NCBI RefSeq assembly: GCF_020687695.1
Contig: NZ_JAJEWL010000004.1
Span: forward strand, 62,001-126,000
DNA from: Pusillimonas sp. MFBS29
GTDB lineage: Bacteria > Pseudomonadota > Gammaproteobacteria > Burkholderiales > Burkholderiaceae_B
Reading direction: 5' to 3'
DNA: 64,000 bases
Numbering within the stretch: position 1 is the stretch's first letter; every line of letters begins with the position of its first letter. The translations under genes were made by a program, and so were the position numbers. This document shows, in pieces, positions 15,958 through 25,266 of this stretch. The notes below the pieces were generated by a model. It did no database searches. It was not told the DNA's origin and was given only the letters and a program-made list of their open reading frames with translations.

Positions 15958-18818
15958 ACCTGTTCGTCCACCTCGTCTATCTGGGCTGGCAGCAGGAATA
16001 ATTTGGCATAGGTCAGGTATACGCGTTCTTGCAGGAACAGCCGGAACATGTCGATGTCGATATGGCCGTTCAGGGCCATATCGGTCATGATGGCCAGCGA
16101 CTCGGTCAGCGTCTTGGGTGCTTTGTAGGGGCGGTCGGACGCCGTCAGGGCTTCGAAGATATCGGCGATCATCATCACCCGCTCGGGCACGCCCAGGTCT
16201 TCCTTGCACAGACGGCGGGGGTAGCCGGTGCCATCCATTTTTTCGTGGTGCGTACCCGCAATATGGGGCACACGCTTCAGATGCGGTGGCAGCGGCAGGC
16301 TGCTTAGCATGATGATGGTCTGGATGATGTGCTCGTTCACCCGGAAGCGCTCTTCGGGTGTCAGGGTGCCGCGCCGTATGCTCAGGTTGTAAAGTTCACC
16401 GTGGTTGTAGGCCAGTTCAGGCACTTGCATGTCAAAGCCCCAGATATTGGCCGGGTCGTCTTTGTCGACCGGAGGCTTGTGATCACCCCAGGGAACCCGA
16501 TGCTCGGGACGATCCGACAACAAATAGGCCTGGCTGGGCAGCGTTTCGGGCTGGGGGCCCAGACGTTCCAGCTCATGGCGCGCCAGCCCCAGACTGCGGT
16601 CGAAGTTGCGCTGCCAGCGCTGGGCGCCAATTTCACGCAAGCGTTCGATATCTTCGTCGTCAAGGCTTTCGCCGCCAATATTGACCTGGGCCACAAAGGC
16701 AAAGTCTTCCTGCAGCTGTGCTTGCCGGCGCTGCAATGTTTCCTGCAGCGTTTGCGGGTCGCCGCCATTGGCAAGCCCTTGCCAGTATTCCACCGAGGCA
16801 TCCCGCCACAAGACTTCAAACCGCGTGCGAATGACGTGAATGCGGTTGTAGACCATTTCAAGCTTGGTGGCCTTGTCCATCACCGATTCGGGCGTGGTGA
16901 TCTTGCCGCAGTCGTGCAGCCAGGCCGCTATACGGCATTCATAGCGCTCGTCTTCATTCATCTTGAAGCCGGCATAAGGCCCGCTGTCGGTGGCAATGGC
17001 CTGGTTCAGCAGCAGCTCTGCCAACCGCGGCACCCGCTCGCAATGGCCGCCCGTGTAGGGACTCTTGGCGTCGATGGCATTGGCCAGCAGCTTGATCATG
17101 GCATCCATCAGCATCTGCTGGGCTTCCAGCAATTGACGTGTTTCGATGGCAATGGCGGCCGCACTGGATAGCTGGCGCGCAAAGCGCTCAAAGGCGTGCT
17201 GGACATCGTCCATGCGCTGCTGGCTGGCGCTCAGCCACAAGACCAGCACGCCCAGGGTGGAGCCCTGCCGGTTGTTCAGTTCGAAACAAAGATAATGGCC
17301 ACCCTCGCCCAGCGCACCGGTAACGGCTTTTTGCAGATCGCCGGCGCTGTCGGCATTCAGGCGTATTGTGCCGGGAATATTATCGACCGCACAGCGATTG
17401 GCCAGCTGCAACGAGTCGGCCTCGGTGCTTAGCAGATACACGGCTCCGCCTTCGACCTCCAGGGCATGGACGAGCTTATCGACGACCTCGTCCAGCATGC
17501 GGTCCAGCTCGGTTTCATTGTTCAGTGCCAGTGCGATCGACTGGAAGGCCACTATGGCGTGCGACATGCGATCCAGCACCCTGCTGAGTTCGCGCACTTC
17601 GGTGAACGAGGACTTCACCCCCATGTTGCCGCTGAAGTCGAACCGTGCCCGTGCACGCACCTGTTCTGCCAGCAGGCGCAAGGGACGGCTCAGGCGCTTG
17701 CTCAGGATCCAGCCCAACACCAGCACCAGCAGTGTCAGGCCTGCTGTCCAGCCCATGCCACGTGCGAACTCTGCACGGGCCTCAAGCAAGAGCTCATCGG
17801 CCGGGACCGTCACCACCAGATGGCTTTGGCCAACGGAAAAAAGCGCCAGGGGTACGCTGATGCCATACCAGTCGCGTTCGTTGATATGGTACAGGCGCGG
17901 TTTGCCATCAGCAGGCGGGTGCTCAAAGACGTGGGCCAGGCTGGCCGAGCTCACTTCACTGACATGAGGCAGCTTGACGCCCATGCCATCGCTTTGCAGT
18001 TCGGGTATACGAAAGCTGCCCGGTTCCCGTTCGGGGAATGCAATAACGGCGCCATTTTTGCCCAGCACCGCCACTTCAGTGTTATCGGTTACCTGCAGGT
18101 CGGCCAGCTCGTCATTCAGGTCACTGATGGTCAGATCCATGCCTACGACCGCCCCACTGCCCATGGCATCGCGCTGCGCCAGCGTAATGCCGGTGCGCTG
18201 CGTCATGGAGTACAGATAGGGTCTGATGAGCACCATATCGGGCTGCTGCGTCGCCTGCTGGAACCAGGGCCGTTCGCGCGGGTCAAGCTCGTTGCCGGGG
18301 TGGTCGCGGATTTCGAGCAGGTTTTCGTCGATGTCGTAGAAACGCCATTGCCGCACCAGGCTGCCGTCTGCGGCAAGGGTGCTGCTGCGCATCATGTACC
18401 AGGCGCCTTCCGGCGCCGAGAAGCGTGTTTGGAGATCACCGCCCTGCAGCTTCCTGACCAGGAAGAACTCGCCGGTGGGATAGCCAACGAACACGGCACT
18501 GACCACATTGCTGACCCGCAGGCTCTGAAGCAATTGAGGCAGGCGCTCCAGTCGTTGTTCCGCGGTTTTGGCTTGCAAAAGGGGGTTGTAGGCCAACACC
18601 TGCAACACATTGCGCGGCGGCTCGATGAGGCTGCGCGAACGTTCAGTGAGCACCTTGCCCAGCTGCTGTACGGTCTGGCCGGCGGCAGAAATCATGACGG
18701 TTTCCACGCTGCGATAATGCTGCCACGCCAGCAGACTGCCCATGAGCAGGGTCGTACATGAGATCGCCAGCGAAAAAAACAGCTGTAGCGATATGCCCCT
18801 TCGTATTGAAGATTTCAT
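15921..18818 (-). CDS. Membrane sensor HD-GYP phosphohydrolase with HAMP and GAF-like regions
   Basis: Protein of 965 residues. An N-terminal membrane helix (LFFSLAISCTTLLMGSLLAW) leads to a periplasmic sensor domain of about 310 residues, a second helix (GMGWTAGLTLLVLVLGWILS, near 355-375), a HAMP linker and a GAF-like domain (about 425-560). The output is HD-GYP: YTGGHCERVPRLAELL, HDCGKITTP (H635, D636) and HHEKMDGTGYP (H857, H858). HD-GYP proteins degrade cyclic di-GMP. About 150 extra residues lie between the HD and HHE motifs compared with ordinary members. No GGDEF domain is present. The gene stands alone and overlaps the convergent ligase gene. Confidence 0.9.
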   Translation of the reverse strand: MKSSIRRGISLQLFFSLAISCTTLLMGSLLAWQHYRSVETVMISAAGQTVQQLGKVLTERSRSLIEPPRNVLQVLAYNPLLQAKTAEQRLERLPQLLQSLRVSNVVSAVFVGYPTGEFFLVRKLQGGDLQTRFSAPEGAWYMMRSSTLAADGSLVRQWRFYDIDENLLEIRDHPGNELDPRERPWFQQATQQPDMVLIRPYLYSMTQRTGITLAQRDAMGSGAVVGMDLTISDLNDELADLQVTDNTEVAVLGKNGAVIAFPEREPGSFRIPELQSDGMGVKLPHVSEVSSASLAHVFEHPPADGKPRLYHINERDWYGISVPLALFSVGQSHLVVTVPADELLLEARAEFARGMGWTAGLTLLVLVLGWILSKRLSRPLRLLAEQVRARARFDFSGNMGVKSSFTEVRELSRVLDRMSHAIVAFQSIALALNNETELDRMLDEVVDKLVHALEVEGGAVYLLSTEADSLQLANRCAVDNIPGTIRLNADSAGDLQKAVTGALGEGGHYLCFELNNRQGSTLGVLVLWLSASQQRMDDVQHAFERFARQLSSAAAIAIETRQLLEAQQMLMDAMIKLLANAIDAKSPYTGGHCERVPRLAELLLNQAIATDSGPYAGFKMNEDERYECRIAAWLHDCGKITTPESVMDKATKLEMVYNRIHVIRTRFEVLWRDASVEYWQGLANGGDPQTLQETLQRRQAQLQEDFAFVAQVNIGGESLDDEDIERLREIGAQRWQRNFDRSLGLARHELERLGPQPETLPSQAYLLSDRPEHRVPWGDHKPPVDKDDPANIWGFDMQVPELAYNHGELYNLSIRRGTLTPEERFRVNEHIIQTIIMLSSLPLPPHLKRVPHIAGTHHEKMDGTGYPRRLCKEDLGVPERVMMIADIFEALTASDRPYKAPKTLTESLAIMTDMALNGHIDIDMFRLFLQERVYLTYAKLFLLPAQIDEVDEQVYLKRLDAAADT

Positions 18819-18931
18819 AACGAACCCTGTCTTATTATTTTGCTTTTCATGACGATCGAGAAGCGTGTCTTGATGGTAGCAGTAAATTCATACATCGTGT
18901 GCGCCGGCAAACTAGGGCTATCCCTTGCAGA

Positions 18932-19834
18932 TCAGGCCCTCCGGGTACCCAGGTAAGTACCCAGCAAAATGCCCGCCATTCCCGCCACATGCCAGAGCGT
19001 AAAGGGTTCGTCCAGCCACACCAGGGCAAAGATCACGCCAAACACCGGGATCCAGTACTGATAGACCGATGTCCGGGCCACGCCCAATTCGGCAATCGCC
19101 TTGTTCCACAGCATATTGCACACTGCAGTGGGCACAATGCCGGCAAAAGCCATGAAGGCCCAGATCCGCAATCCCGGGCCCAGCAGGGTTTGCTCATTCA
19201 GAACAACGGAATCGTCAAGCAAGGTGTGTATGCCAAGCATGACCGAGCCCACGGTATATATGACGCTGCTGATGAACAAGGCATGGTATTGCCGGGCCAG
19301 GCTCTGGATGAAGACACCACCCGCCACAAAGCTCACCATGGCGCCAAACACCAGCGCATCGCCCTGGCTTGCCTGGGCCAGCGAGGCGTCGGCACCCATG
19401 ATGACCACGACAAACACCCCGCCAAAGCCCAGCGCAACGCCCAACAACCGCACCCGGCTGAGCTTTTCACGAAAGATCACGGCAGCCATGAGCGACGCCA
19501 CCAGCGGGCTTAGCGCCAGAATCAATGCCGAATTGGTCGCGCTGGCACTGACCATGCCCCGCGCAAAAAAGATTTGATTGGCATACACCATCAGGGCCGC
19601 ACACAGCACAAAGCGCAAGCACTGTGCAAGAGGGATCCTGCCCAGAATGATCGGAGGCCTGAGCAGCCACAGCGTAAGGTTGATCACGATGGCGGCAATC
19701 ACCATGCGCAATGTCGCTACCAGCATGGGGTGCACATTTGCCGCCAGCACTTTGATCACGGAAACGTTCAATCCCCAAATCGCCATGGTGCCGATCAATA
19801 TCAATTGCGTTCTGATTGCCTGACTGCCCGACAC
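18932..19834 (-). CDS. EamA-family (DMT superfamily) transporter
   Basis: Inner membrane protein with about ten hydrophobic helices in two EamA repeats (first TQLILIGTMAIWGLNVSVIK, second GDALVFGAMVSFVAGGVFIQ). The chosen start is the GTG at 19834 with AGGGA ten bases before it, giving 300 residues, the family norm; a longer reading to 20026 adds an unlikely Cys-rich leader. Members export metabolites such as amino acids or take up small solutes; the substrate is unknown. It stands alone, divergent from the infA leader. Confidence 0.83.
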   Translation of the reverse strand: MSGSQAIRTQLILIGTMAIWGLNVSVIKVLAANVHPMLVATLRMVIAAIVINLTLWLLRPPIILGRIPLAQCLRFVLCAALMVYANQIFFARGMVSASATNSALILALSPLVASLMAAVIFREKLSRVRLLGVALGFGGVFVVVIMGADASLAQASQGDALVFGAMVSFVAGGVFIQSLARQYHALFISSVIYTVGSVMLGIHTLLDDSVVLNEQTLLGPGLRIWAFMAFAGIVPTAVCNMLWNKAIAELGVARTSVYQYWIPVFGVIFALVWLDEPFTLWHVAGMAGILLGTYLGTRRA

Positions 19835-19921
19835 GATGCGTTTCCCTGATCCTGGTCCACACGCATGATAGCAAGTCTGTGAAAACGATGGTTTGCCGGG
19901 CATACCAGAAAAAATCCCTAT

Positions 19922-20123
19922 TTGACAAGCACTTGTGTTATCATGGTGATCTACCTTACGCAATCTGATACGTTCCACTCCCGGAACGCAGCACCAAACG
20001 CCGCTTTTTTTGGCGTCACGAAGCACCTTTCACCAATCAACTGCAACACGCGGTTTTGCCGGATGCCACGCAGCGCGAGTCCGACACACGGGTGCTTTTT
20101 TTCAATGTTTACAGGAACCCTAC
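19922..20123 (+). promoter_or_regulatory. Long structured leader before infA
   Basis: A TTGACA at 19922-19927 resembles a -35 box, though no well-spaced -10 is clear. The stretch to the ATG includes the hairpin ACGCC-GC(T7)-GGCGT (19998-20016) and a longer-range pairing AAGCACC (20021-20027) with GGTGCTT (20091-20097), which is followed by a run of Ts to 20102. The second resembles a terminator just before the ribosome binding site (ACAGGAA), so an attenuator or a temperature-sensitive leader is possible. Confidence 0.4.
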
Positions 20124-20381
20124 ATGGCCAAAGAAGAACTGATTGAAATGGGCGGTCTCGTCACTGAAGTCTTACCTGATTCCCGCTTTCGCGTAACGCT
20201 CGATAACGGTCACCCCGTAGTCGCGTACACAGGCGGAAAAATGCGCAAGCACCACATCCGTATTCTTGCCGGCGACAAGGTCTCGCTGGAAATGTCCCCC
20301 TACGACCTCAGCAAGGGTCGCATCACTTTCCGCCATATCGCCGGACGCGCTCCGGGTGGCCCGAGCCAACGCCGCCGCTAA
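20124..20381 (+). CDS. infA: Translation initiation factor IF-1 (long form)
   Basis: Protein of 85 residues: an S1/OB fold that binds the 30S A site. The signature is clear: [40 protein letters not shown] and [20 protein letters not shown]. It is longer than the 72-residue E. coli factor by a basic C-terminal tail ([11 protein letters not shown]). Betaproteobacteria often have two infA genes, one in the ribosomal protein cluster and one elsewhere; this isolated long one is probably the second copy. An AGGAA stands 8 bases before the ATG. Confidence 0.95.
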   Translation: MAKEELIEMGGLVTEVLPDSRFRVTLDNGHPVVAYTGGKMRKHHIRILAGDKVSLEMSPYDLSKGRITFRHIAGRAPGGPSQRRR

Positions 20382-20426
20382 GTCTTAGGCACGCAAGTAC
20401 GACACTGGCATTACAATCCGTGTTCC

Positions 20427-22013
20427 ATGTCATGCCAGCAAGGAAGTGTCGTGTCTTGTATGTTAAGCAATATGCCCGAATGGGTGGCCTTCAAAGACGC
20501 CGCCCGTACATCTTCTGTCAATGTCCAGAACCTGCGCCTGATCCAGGTTGCAGGCATAGACCTGGACATCAGCGGACAGGTCAGCTCCCCCCAGCTAACT
20601 GAAGCCGCCCGGGCCTTGCTGGCCGCACGCGACTTCCCTGCCATGCGCGAGCGCCTGCTTTCGGGCGGCATTGCCAACACAACCGAAGAACGCGCCGCCT
20701 GGCACACTGCGCTGCGCGCACCCGCTGCCATCAAGGAAGTCGCGCAAGAGCGCCAGCGCCTGAACGCCTTTGTTCGCCTGGCCGATTCCGAACGCCGCTG
20801 GCGCAACATTGTTCATATAGGCATCGGCGGCAGCGACTGGGGCGTACGCCTGACCGTCAGCGCCTTCGGCTATGCCGGTACCTGGCGGGAAGTCCATTTC
20901 GTAGCCAATATCGATGGTCACGCCATACAGGGAGGTCTGGCCGGACTCGACCCGCACGACACCCTGATCGTGATGGCTTCCAAATCCTTCACCACGGCCG
21001 AAACCCTGCAGAACGGGCAGCGGGCGCTGGAATGGCTGCAGGCCGCAGGCGTGGAAAACCCCCAGTCACACATCGTGGCTATTACGGCGCGCCCCGAAAC
21101 GGCCAAAAAATGGGGCGTGCCCGAGGCGAATATCTTCAAGCTGTGGGATTGGGTCGGCGGCCGCTTCTCCATGTGGTCGGCCGTTAATCTGACCACGGCA
21201 CTGGCCGTCAGCGAAGACGTGGTGGCCGGCATGCTGGCAGGGGCCAATGCGATGGACAATCACTTTGCCCAGGCGCCCATAGAGCAAAACGCACCGATAC
21301 AAATGGCATTGGCCGGCGTGGTCAATCGCAGCGTGCTCGACTACGGATCCCTGAATATCGCCCCTTATGATTTCCGCCTGGCCTCGCTCGTGCCGTATGT
21401 TCAACAACTGGAAATGGAATCATTGGGCAAATCGGTCGACCTGGACGGCGAACCGGTCAACGTTCCCACCGGGCCCGCGGTCTGGGGCATGCCCGGCACA
21501 GATGCCCAGCACACCTTCTTCCAGTGGCTGCACCAGGGCAGCGACGGCGCACCGGTCGACTTTATCGTCTGCCAACAAGCCGACCACGGCTGGCCCGCGC
21601 ATCACACCAGTCTGCTGGCCAACTGCCTGGCGCAGCGCGAAGCCTTGCTCAAGGGCAAGGGCTATGATGCGGCGCTGCAGGAATGCCTGGACGCCGGCAT
21701 GTCGCAAGAGCAGGCCGCAAAGGTGGCCCGCCACCGCGTGCATCCGGGTGGTCGCCCTTCCAATCTTATTGTGCTGTCGCGGCTCTCGCCCTACACCCTG
21801 GGTGCACTGCTGGCCATGTACGAACACAAGGTGTTTGTACAAGGGCTTATCTGGGGCATCAACCCTTTTGACCAGTGGGGCGTTGAATACGGCAAGGTTC
21901 TGGCCAAGGGCATTACCGCAGAACTTTCAGGCCAGGTGCAGCCCGACAACGCATCGCGCGACGCCTCGACGGCGCACTGGGTGCAGACTTTTGCCAGGTC
22001 GCTGAAAGCGTAA
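20427..22013 (+). CDS. pgi: Glucose-6-phosphate isomerase
   Basis: Cytoplasmic enzyme joining glucose 6-phosphate and fructose 6-phosphate, about 520 residues. Motifs: IVHIGIGGSDWGVRLTVSAF, MASKSFTTAETLQNG, WDWVGGRFSMWSAVNLTTAL (PGI signature 1 region), QADHGWPAHHTSLLANCLAQ and GALLAMYEHKVFVQGLIWGI with NPFDQWGVEYGK (signature 2 with the catalytic lysine). Start choice is uncertain: ATG 20427, GTG 20451 or ATG 20460 all share the frame; AGGAAG at 20441-20446 favours the later ones. The gene stands alone, convergent with the Bug receptor gene. Confidence 0.94.
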   Translation: MSCQQGSVVSCMLSNMPEWVAFKDAARTSSVNVQNLRLIQVAGIDLDISGQVSSPQLTEAARALLAARDFPAMRERLLSGGIANTTEERAAWHTALRAPAAIKEVAQERQRLNAFVRLADSERRWRNIVHIGIGGSDWGVRLTVSAFGYAGTWREVHFVANIDGHAIQGGLAGLDPHDTLIVMASKSFTTAETLQNGQRALEWLQAAGVENPQSHIVAITARPETAKKWGVPEANIFKLWDWVGGRFSMWSAVNLTTALAVSEDVVAGMLAGANAMDNHFAQAPIEQNAPIQMALAGVVNRSVLDYGSLNIAPYDFRLASLVPYVQQLEMESLGKSVDLDGEPVNVPTGPAVWGMPGTDAQHTFFQWLHQGSDGAPVDFIVCQQADHGWPAHHTSLLANCLAQREALLKGKGYDAALQECLDAGMSQEQAAKVARHRVHPGGRPSNLIVLSRLSPYTLGALLAMYEHKVFVQGLIWGINPFDQWGVEYGKVLAKGITAELSGQVQPDNASRDASTAHWVQTFARSLKA

Positions 22014-22017
22014 CGGC

Positions 22018-22037
22018 GGGGCTGACTGCTGCAGCCC
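22018..22037. terminator. Short hairpin between pgi and the Bug receptor gene
   Basis: GGGCTG - 7 bases - CAGCCC between two convergent genes. There is no T run, so it is a weak terminator candidate. Confidence 0.3.
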
Positions 22038-22053
22038 TGCCCCCGCATCCGGA

Positions 22054-23061
22054 TTACTTCGTTTTGTCGATGATATCCAGCTCTTTGCCCAGGTCATGAT
22101 AGACCTCGAATTGCCCTGCAATGAACTTCCTGGCTTCTTCCGGACCTTTCATGTAAGGCACCGAACCGGCATTTTCCGTCGCGCTGATCCACTGCTGGTC
22201 TTTACCGGTCTCTTCCATCACCTTGCGGATTTTCTCAACGATCTCAGCCGGCATATTCGGTGGGCCCGAAATACCGCTCCAGCCCGTGATCTGATTCATC
22301 TTGCTCAGGCCCAGCTCTTTGGCGGTAGGCACGTCGGGCAATGATTTCAGGCGCTCGGGCGTGGTGACAAACAGCGCGCGCAGGTTTCCGGCGTTGATCA
22401 GCCCGAATGCGGGCCCAATGCTGCTGCACGAAAAATCCACCTGACCCGCCAGCAAGGCGCTGGTTGCTTCGCCCGTTCCTTTATAAGGAATTTGCGTAGG
22501 CACTTTTCCACCCAGCTTGAGCTCCGAGAACAGCACCCGCGGACCCATGGAGTTGGTGGTCAGCGTACCGGCTGTTCCGTAGTTCATGCTGGGGCCTTTC
22601 TCGCGCAGGGCTTTTTCAAAGTCCTTGTAGGTTTTATAAGGCGAGTCTCCCTTGACGTAGCAACCATAGGGGTTGAGCTCCAGCAGCCCTATGGCCGTGA
22701 AGTCATCCCACTTGTACTTGGTCTGGGTGGGTGCGATAGCCGGCAAAATGGCTTGCGAGCCGGGGCGCGACAGCAACAATGTATAGCCGTCTGGTTCAGC
22801 GGTTCGGCCCTGTTCGGAGCCTATGACGCCGCTGGCACCTGGCTTGTTGAGCACCACCACCGGCTGCTTGAAATACTTGAACGCCACGGCGCTGAAGTTG
22901 CGGGCCGCCATGTCGGAATCGCCCCCGGTACTGTAGGGCGTAATCAATGTAATGGGACGTGAGGGATAATCAGACTGGGCCCAGGCGGGATTGGCCACCA
23001 TACATGCCGCTGCCGAGAGGCTCAGGGCGCCAGTAAAACCTTTAAGATTCACATGCAACAT
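22054..23061 (-). CDS. Bug-family periplasmic solute-binding receptor
   Basis: Protein of 335 residues from the ATG at 23061, with GGAG eight bases before it. A signal peptide ends AACMVANPAWA-Q. The mature part starts SDYPSRPITLITPYSTGGDSD, the Bug/TctC opening, and has VVLNKPGASGVIGSEQG and MNYGTAGTLTTNS. Bug receptors bind carboxylates or amides; only some work with a TctAB permease, and none is encoded here. It is the last gene of an acyl-CoA catabolic cluster, so it may bind the dicarboxylate that the cluster degrades. Confidence 0.9.
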   Translation of the reverse strand: MLHVNLKGFTGALSLSAAACMVANPAWAQSDYPSRPITLITPYSTGGDSDMAARNFSAVAFKYFKQPVVVLNKPGASGVIGSEQGRTAEPDGYTLLLSRPGSQAILPAIAPTQTKYKWDDFTAIGLLELNPYGCYVKGDSPYKTYKDFEKALREKGPSMNYGTAGTLTTNSMGPRVLFSELKLGGKVPTQIPYKGTGEATSALLAGQVDFSCSSIGPAFGLINAGNLRALFVTTPERLKSLPDVPTAKELGLSKMNQITGWSGISGPPNMPAEIVEKIRKVMEETGKDQQWISATENAGSVPYMKGPEEARKFIAGQFEVYHDLGKELDIIDKTK

Positions 23062-23113
23062 CGTTGTCTCCTTCCGCTCAGGCGGAATGGGTTTATGCCC
23101 CTGAACGGGGCTC

Positions 23114-25258
23114 TTAAATCTGCTGGGTTTCAGTCCGGAGCACCACAACGCTATCGACCCCAACCGGACCTTCGGGGCCTGCCAAAACCGGGTTCAGATC
23201 CAACTCCTGCAATTGATTTTCAACAGACACTGCCCACAGGGAAAGGCGTGACAGCATCATGCAAAGGCGGTCCACGTCGATGGGCGGACGACCGCGCACA
23301 CCGTCAAGCACCGGCCTCATGCGCAGCTCGTCCAGCATGGTTCGGGCCTCGCCCACTGAAAACGGAGCACGCCGGAAAGCGACATCACGAAGGACTTCAA
23401 GCAATATGCCGCCATAGCCCACCATGACCATGACACCAAATACCGGATCGCGCTTCACGCCGATCACCAGCTCTACATGGCCCGCGCTCATGGGCTGGAC
23501 CACTATGCCGGTTATGGCCGCATCCGGACGCGCCTGCATGCACGCATCCAGCAGGGCCTGATAGCCCTTGCGTATGTCGGCTTCACTGTCCAGGCCCAGC
23601 ACAACGCCGCCCACGTCGGTCTTGTGCAGAATGTCTGGTGATTCGATTTTCAGTGCTACCGGTTTGCCAAAGCGCTTCCAGGCTTGCACGGCATCGTCGG
23701 CCGAGGCCGCCAGGGCAACCGGCGCCATCGGAACACCGGCCTGCTCAAGCAAGGCAACCGCATCAAGCGTAGGCAGCGGGCCGTCGGCAAAAGGCAGTTT
23801 TATGGGCAGCGGCACCGGAGCATCAGCGCGTGCGGCAGCGTGCGCACGCTGCATCTGACCATAACGCGCCAGGGCTGCCACGGCATCGACGGCACGCTCG
23901 CCGGCCCCGAACATGACTATGCCTTTCTCGCGCAGCCGCTCGGCCGTGCCGGGCGGGGCTGCCACCCAGCACACGATGAAGGGCTTTTTGGCCTGCTCCC
24001 GTATGCGCCCGAAAATATCCACCAGCATGTCGACATGCATGGTCATCAGCTGCAGCCAGACGATCCCGATATCCACGCCGGGATCATCCAGCAGTATGGA
24101 CACGGACTCGCTCAGCAGCTCGGGTTGGGCAACAAATTGTCCGGTGATGTCTACCGGGTTCCCGCTGGATCCGTAGGCCGGCATGACCGCCTGCAACGCC
24201 GTGCTGGTTGATGGCTGCAGCACCGGTACGTCAAGGCCGATTTCTTCGGCGCGGTCGGTCATCATCACCCCTGCCCCGCCCGATTGCGTAATAATGCCCA
24301 GGCCGCGTCCGGCCGGCACATCGCACCCTGCCAGCGCTTCCAGCATATCGAGCATCTGCTCTTCATTGCGCGCGCGCAGCACCCCGTATTGCCTGAGCAC
24401 GGAATCGAAAAGCGCATCTTCAACCGCCAGCGACCCGGTATGCGATGCCGCTGCCCGAACGCCGCTGGCCGTTCGACCGACCTTGGTCAGCACCAGCGGT
24501 TTGCCCAGCTCGTGGCAGCGTCGTGTCAGTCTGGCCAATGCCTCGACATCCTTTATGCCTTCCAGGTAGCCGGCCACCACGCGCGTGCGCGGATCCTCGA
24601 CCACAATGGACATCAGCTCGCTGAAGCCGGCATCGGCTTCGTTGCCTGTATTGATGAAGTAGCCCAGGCCCAGCCCGCGCTGGCGCACCAGTGCGGCGAT
24701 GGCCGTGCCGAAAGCGCCCGACTGGGTCACAAAGCCTATCGGGCCCGAGTTGGTCGGCCCGTCGGCATACTGACTGAAGGTGGCGTACACGTTTTCATGG
24801 GCATTGATGAACCCCAGGCAGTTCGGCCCGCAGAGCACCATGTCGTATTCCTGGGCAATCGTGCGCAGAAGCTGCTCCTGCTCCAGGCCTTCGGCACCGA
24901 TCTCTCCGAAGCCGGAACTGAACACCACCGCGGCGCGCCCGCCCGCCATGCCAAGTTCGCGCAGGCTGGCAGGCACATCTTTGGCCGGCACGGCAATCAC
25001 GGCAAGATCGGGCGGTTCCGGCAGGCTGGCGGCATCGGGATAACAGCTCAGGCCACCAAGCTCGGAATACTTTGGATTGACCGGATAGATTCTGCCTTGA
25101 TAGCCTTTTTCCAGCAGGTGCTTCAGCGGGCGCCCGTTGATCTTTGAAAACTGCGCCGAGGCGCCGATCACCGCCACCGATTGCGGTTGCAGCATGCGGG
25201 CAAGAACGTCGTGGCGGCTCAGGATGGTGCGAGGTTCAGTCATGATGGCATTTTGCAT
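23114..25258 (-). CDS. Acyl-CoA synthetase (ADP-forming), acetate-CoA ligase family
   Basis: Protein of 714 residues with three parts: CoA-binding domain (QPQSVAVIGASAQFSKINGR), succinyl-CoA ligase-like domain with the phosphohistidine motif AASHTGSLAVEDALFDSVL near residue 270, and a C-terminal ATP-grasp domain (GKPVALKIESPDILHKTDVG, GGVVLGL). It forms an acyl-CoA from the free acid with ATP giving ADP and phosphate. The start at 25258 has GAGGA six bases upstream; a second ATG lies five codons on. It lies 8 bases after the glutaryl-CoA dehydrogenase gene and probably activates the dicarboxylate handled by this cluster. Confidence 0.88.
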   Translation of the reverse strand: MQNAIMTEPRTILSRHDVLARMLQPQSVAVIGASAQFSKINGRPLKHLLEKGYQGRIYPVNPKYSELGGLSCYPDAASLPEPPDLAVIAVPAKDVPASLRELGMAGGRAAVVFSSGFGEIGAEGLEQEQLLRTIAQEYDMVLCGPNCLGFINAHENVYATFSQYADGPTNSGPIGFVTQSGAFGTAIAALVRQRGLGLGYFINTGNEADAGFSELMSIVVEDPRTRVVAGYLEGIKDVEALARLTRRCHELGKPLVLTKVGRTASGVRAAASHTGSLAVEDALFDSVLRQYGVLRARNEEQMLDMLEALAGCDVPAGRGLGIITQSGGAGVMMTDRAEEIGLDVPVLQPSTSTALQAVMPAYGSSGNPVDITGQFVAQPELLSESVSILLDDPGVDIGIVWLQLMTMHVDMLVDIFGRIREQAKKPFIVCWVAAPPGTAERLREKGIVMFGAGERAVDAVAALARYGQMQRAHAAARADAPVPLPIKLPFADGPLPTLDAVALLEQAGVPMAPVALAASADDAVQAWKRFGKPVALKIESPDILHKTDVGGVVLGLDSEADIRKGYQALLDACMQARPDAAITGIVVQPMSAGHVELVIGVKRDPVFGVMVMVGYGGILLEVLRDVAFRRAPFSVGEARTMLDELRMRPVLDGVRGRPPIDVDRLCMMLSRLSLWAVSVENQLQELDLNPVLAGPEGPVGVDSVVVLRTETQQI

Positions 25259-25266
25259 GGTTATCC

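Noticed and set aside
14641-16209. 522-codon open frame opposite the O-antigen ligase-like gene
   Set aside because: Antisense shadow; the plus-strand protein has the Wzy_C motifs.
17466-18761. 431-codon open frame opposite the HD-GYP gene
   Set aside because: Antisense shadow of a protein with clear catalytic motifs.
23114-25258. Ordinary AMP-forming acyl-CoA synthetase
   Set aside because: The domain order (CoA-binding, ligase-CoA, ATP-grasp) and the SHTGS phosphohistidine motif are those of the ADP-forming family.
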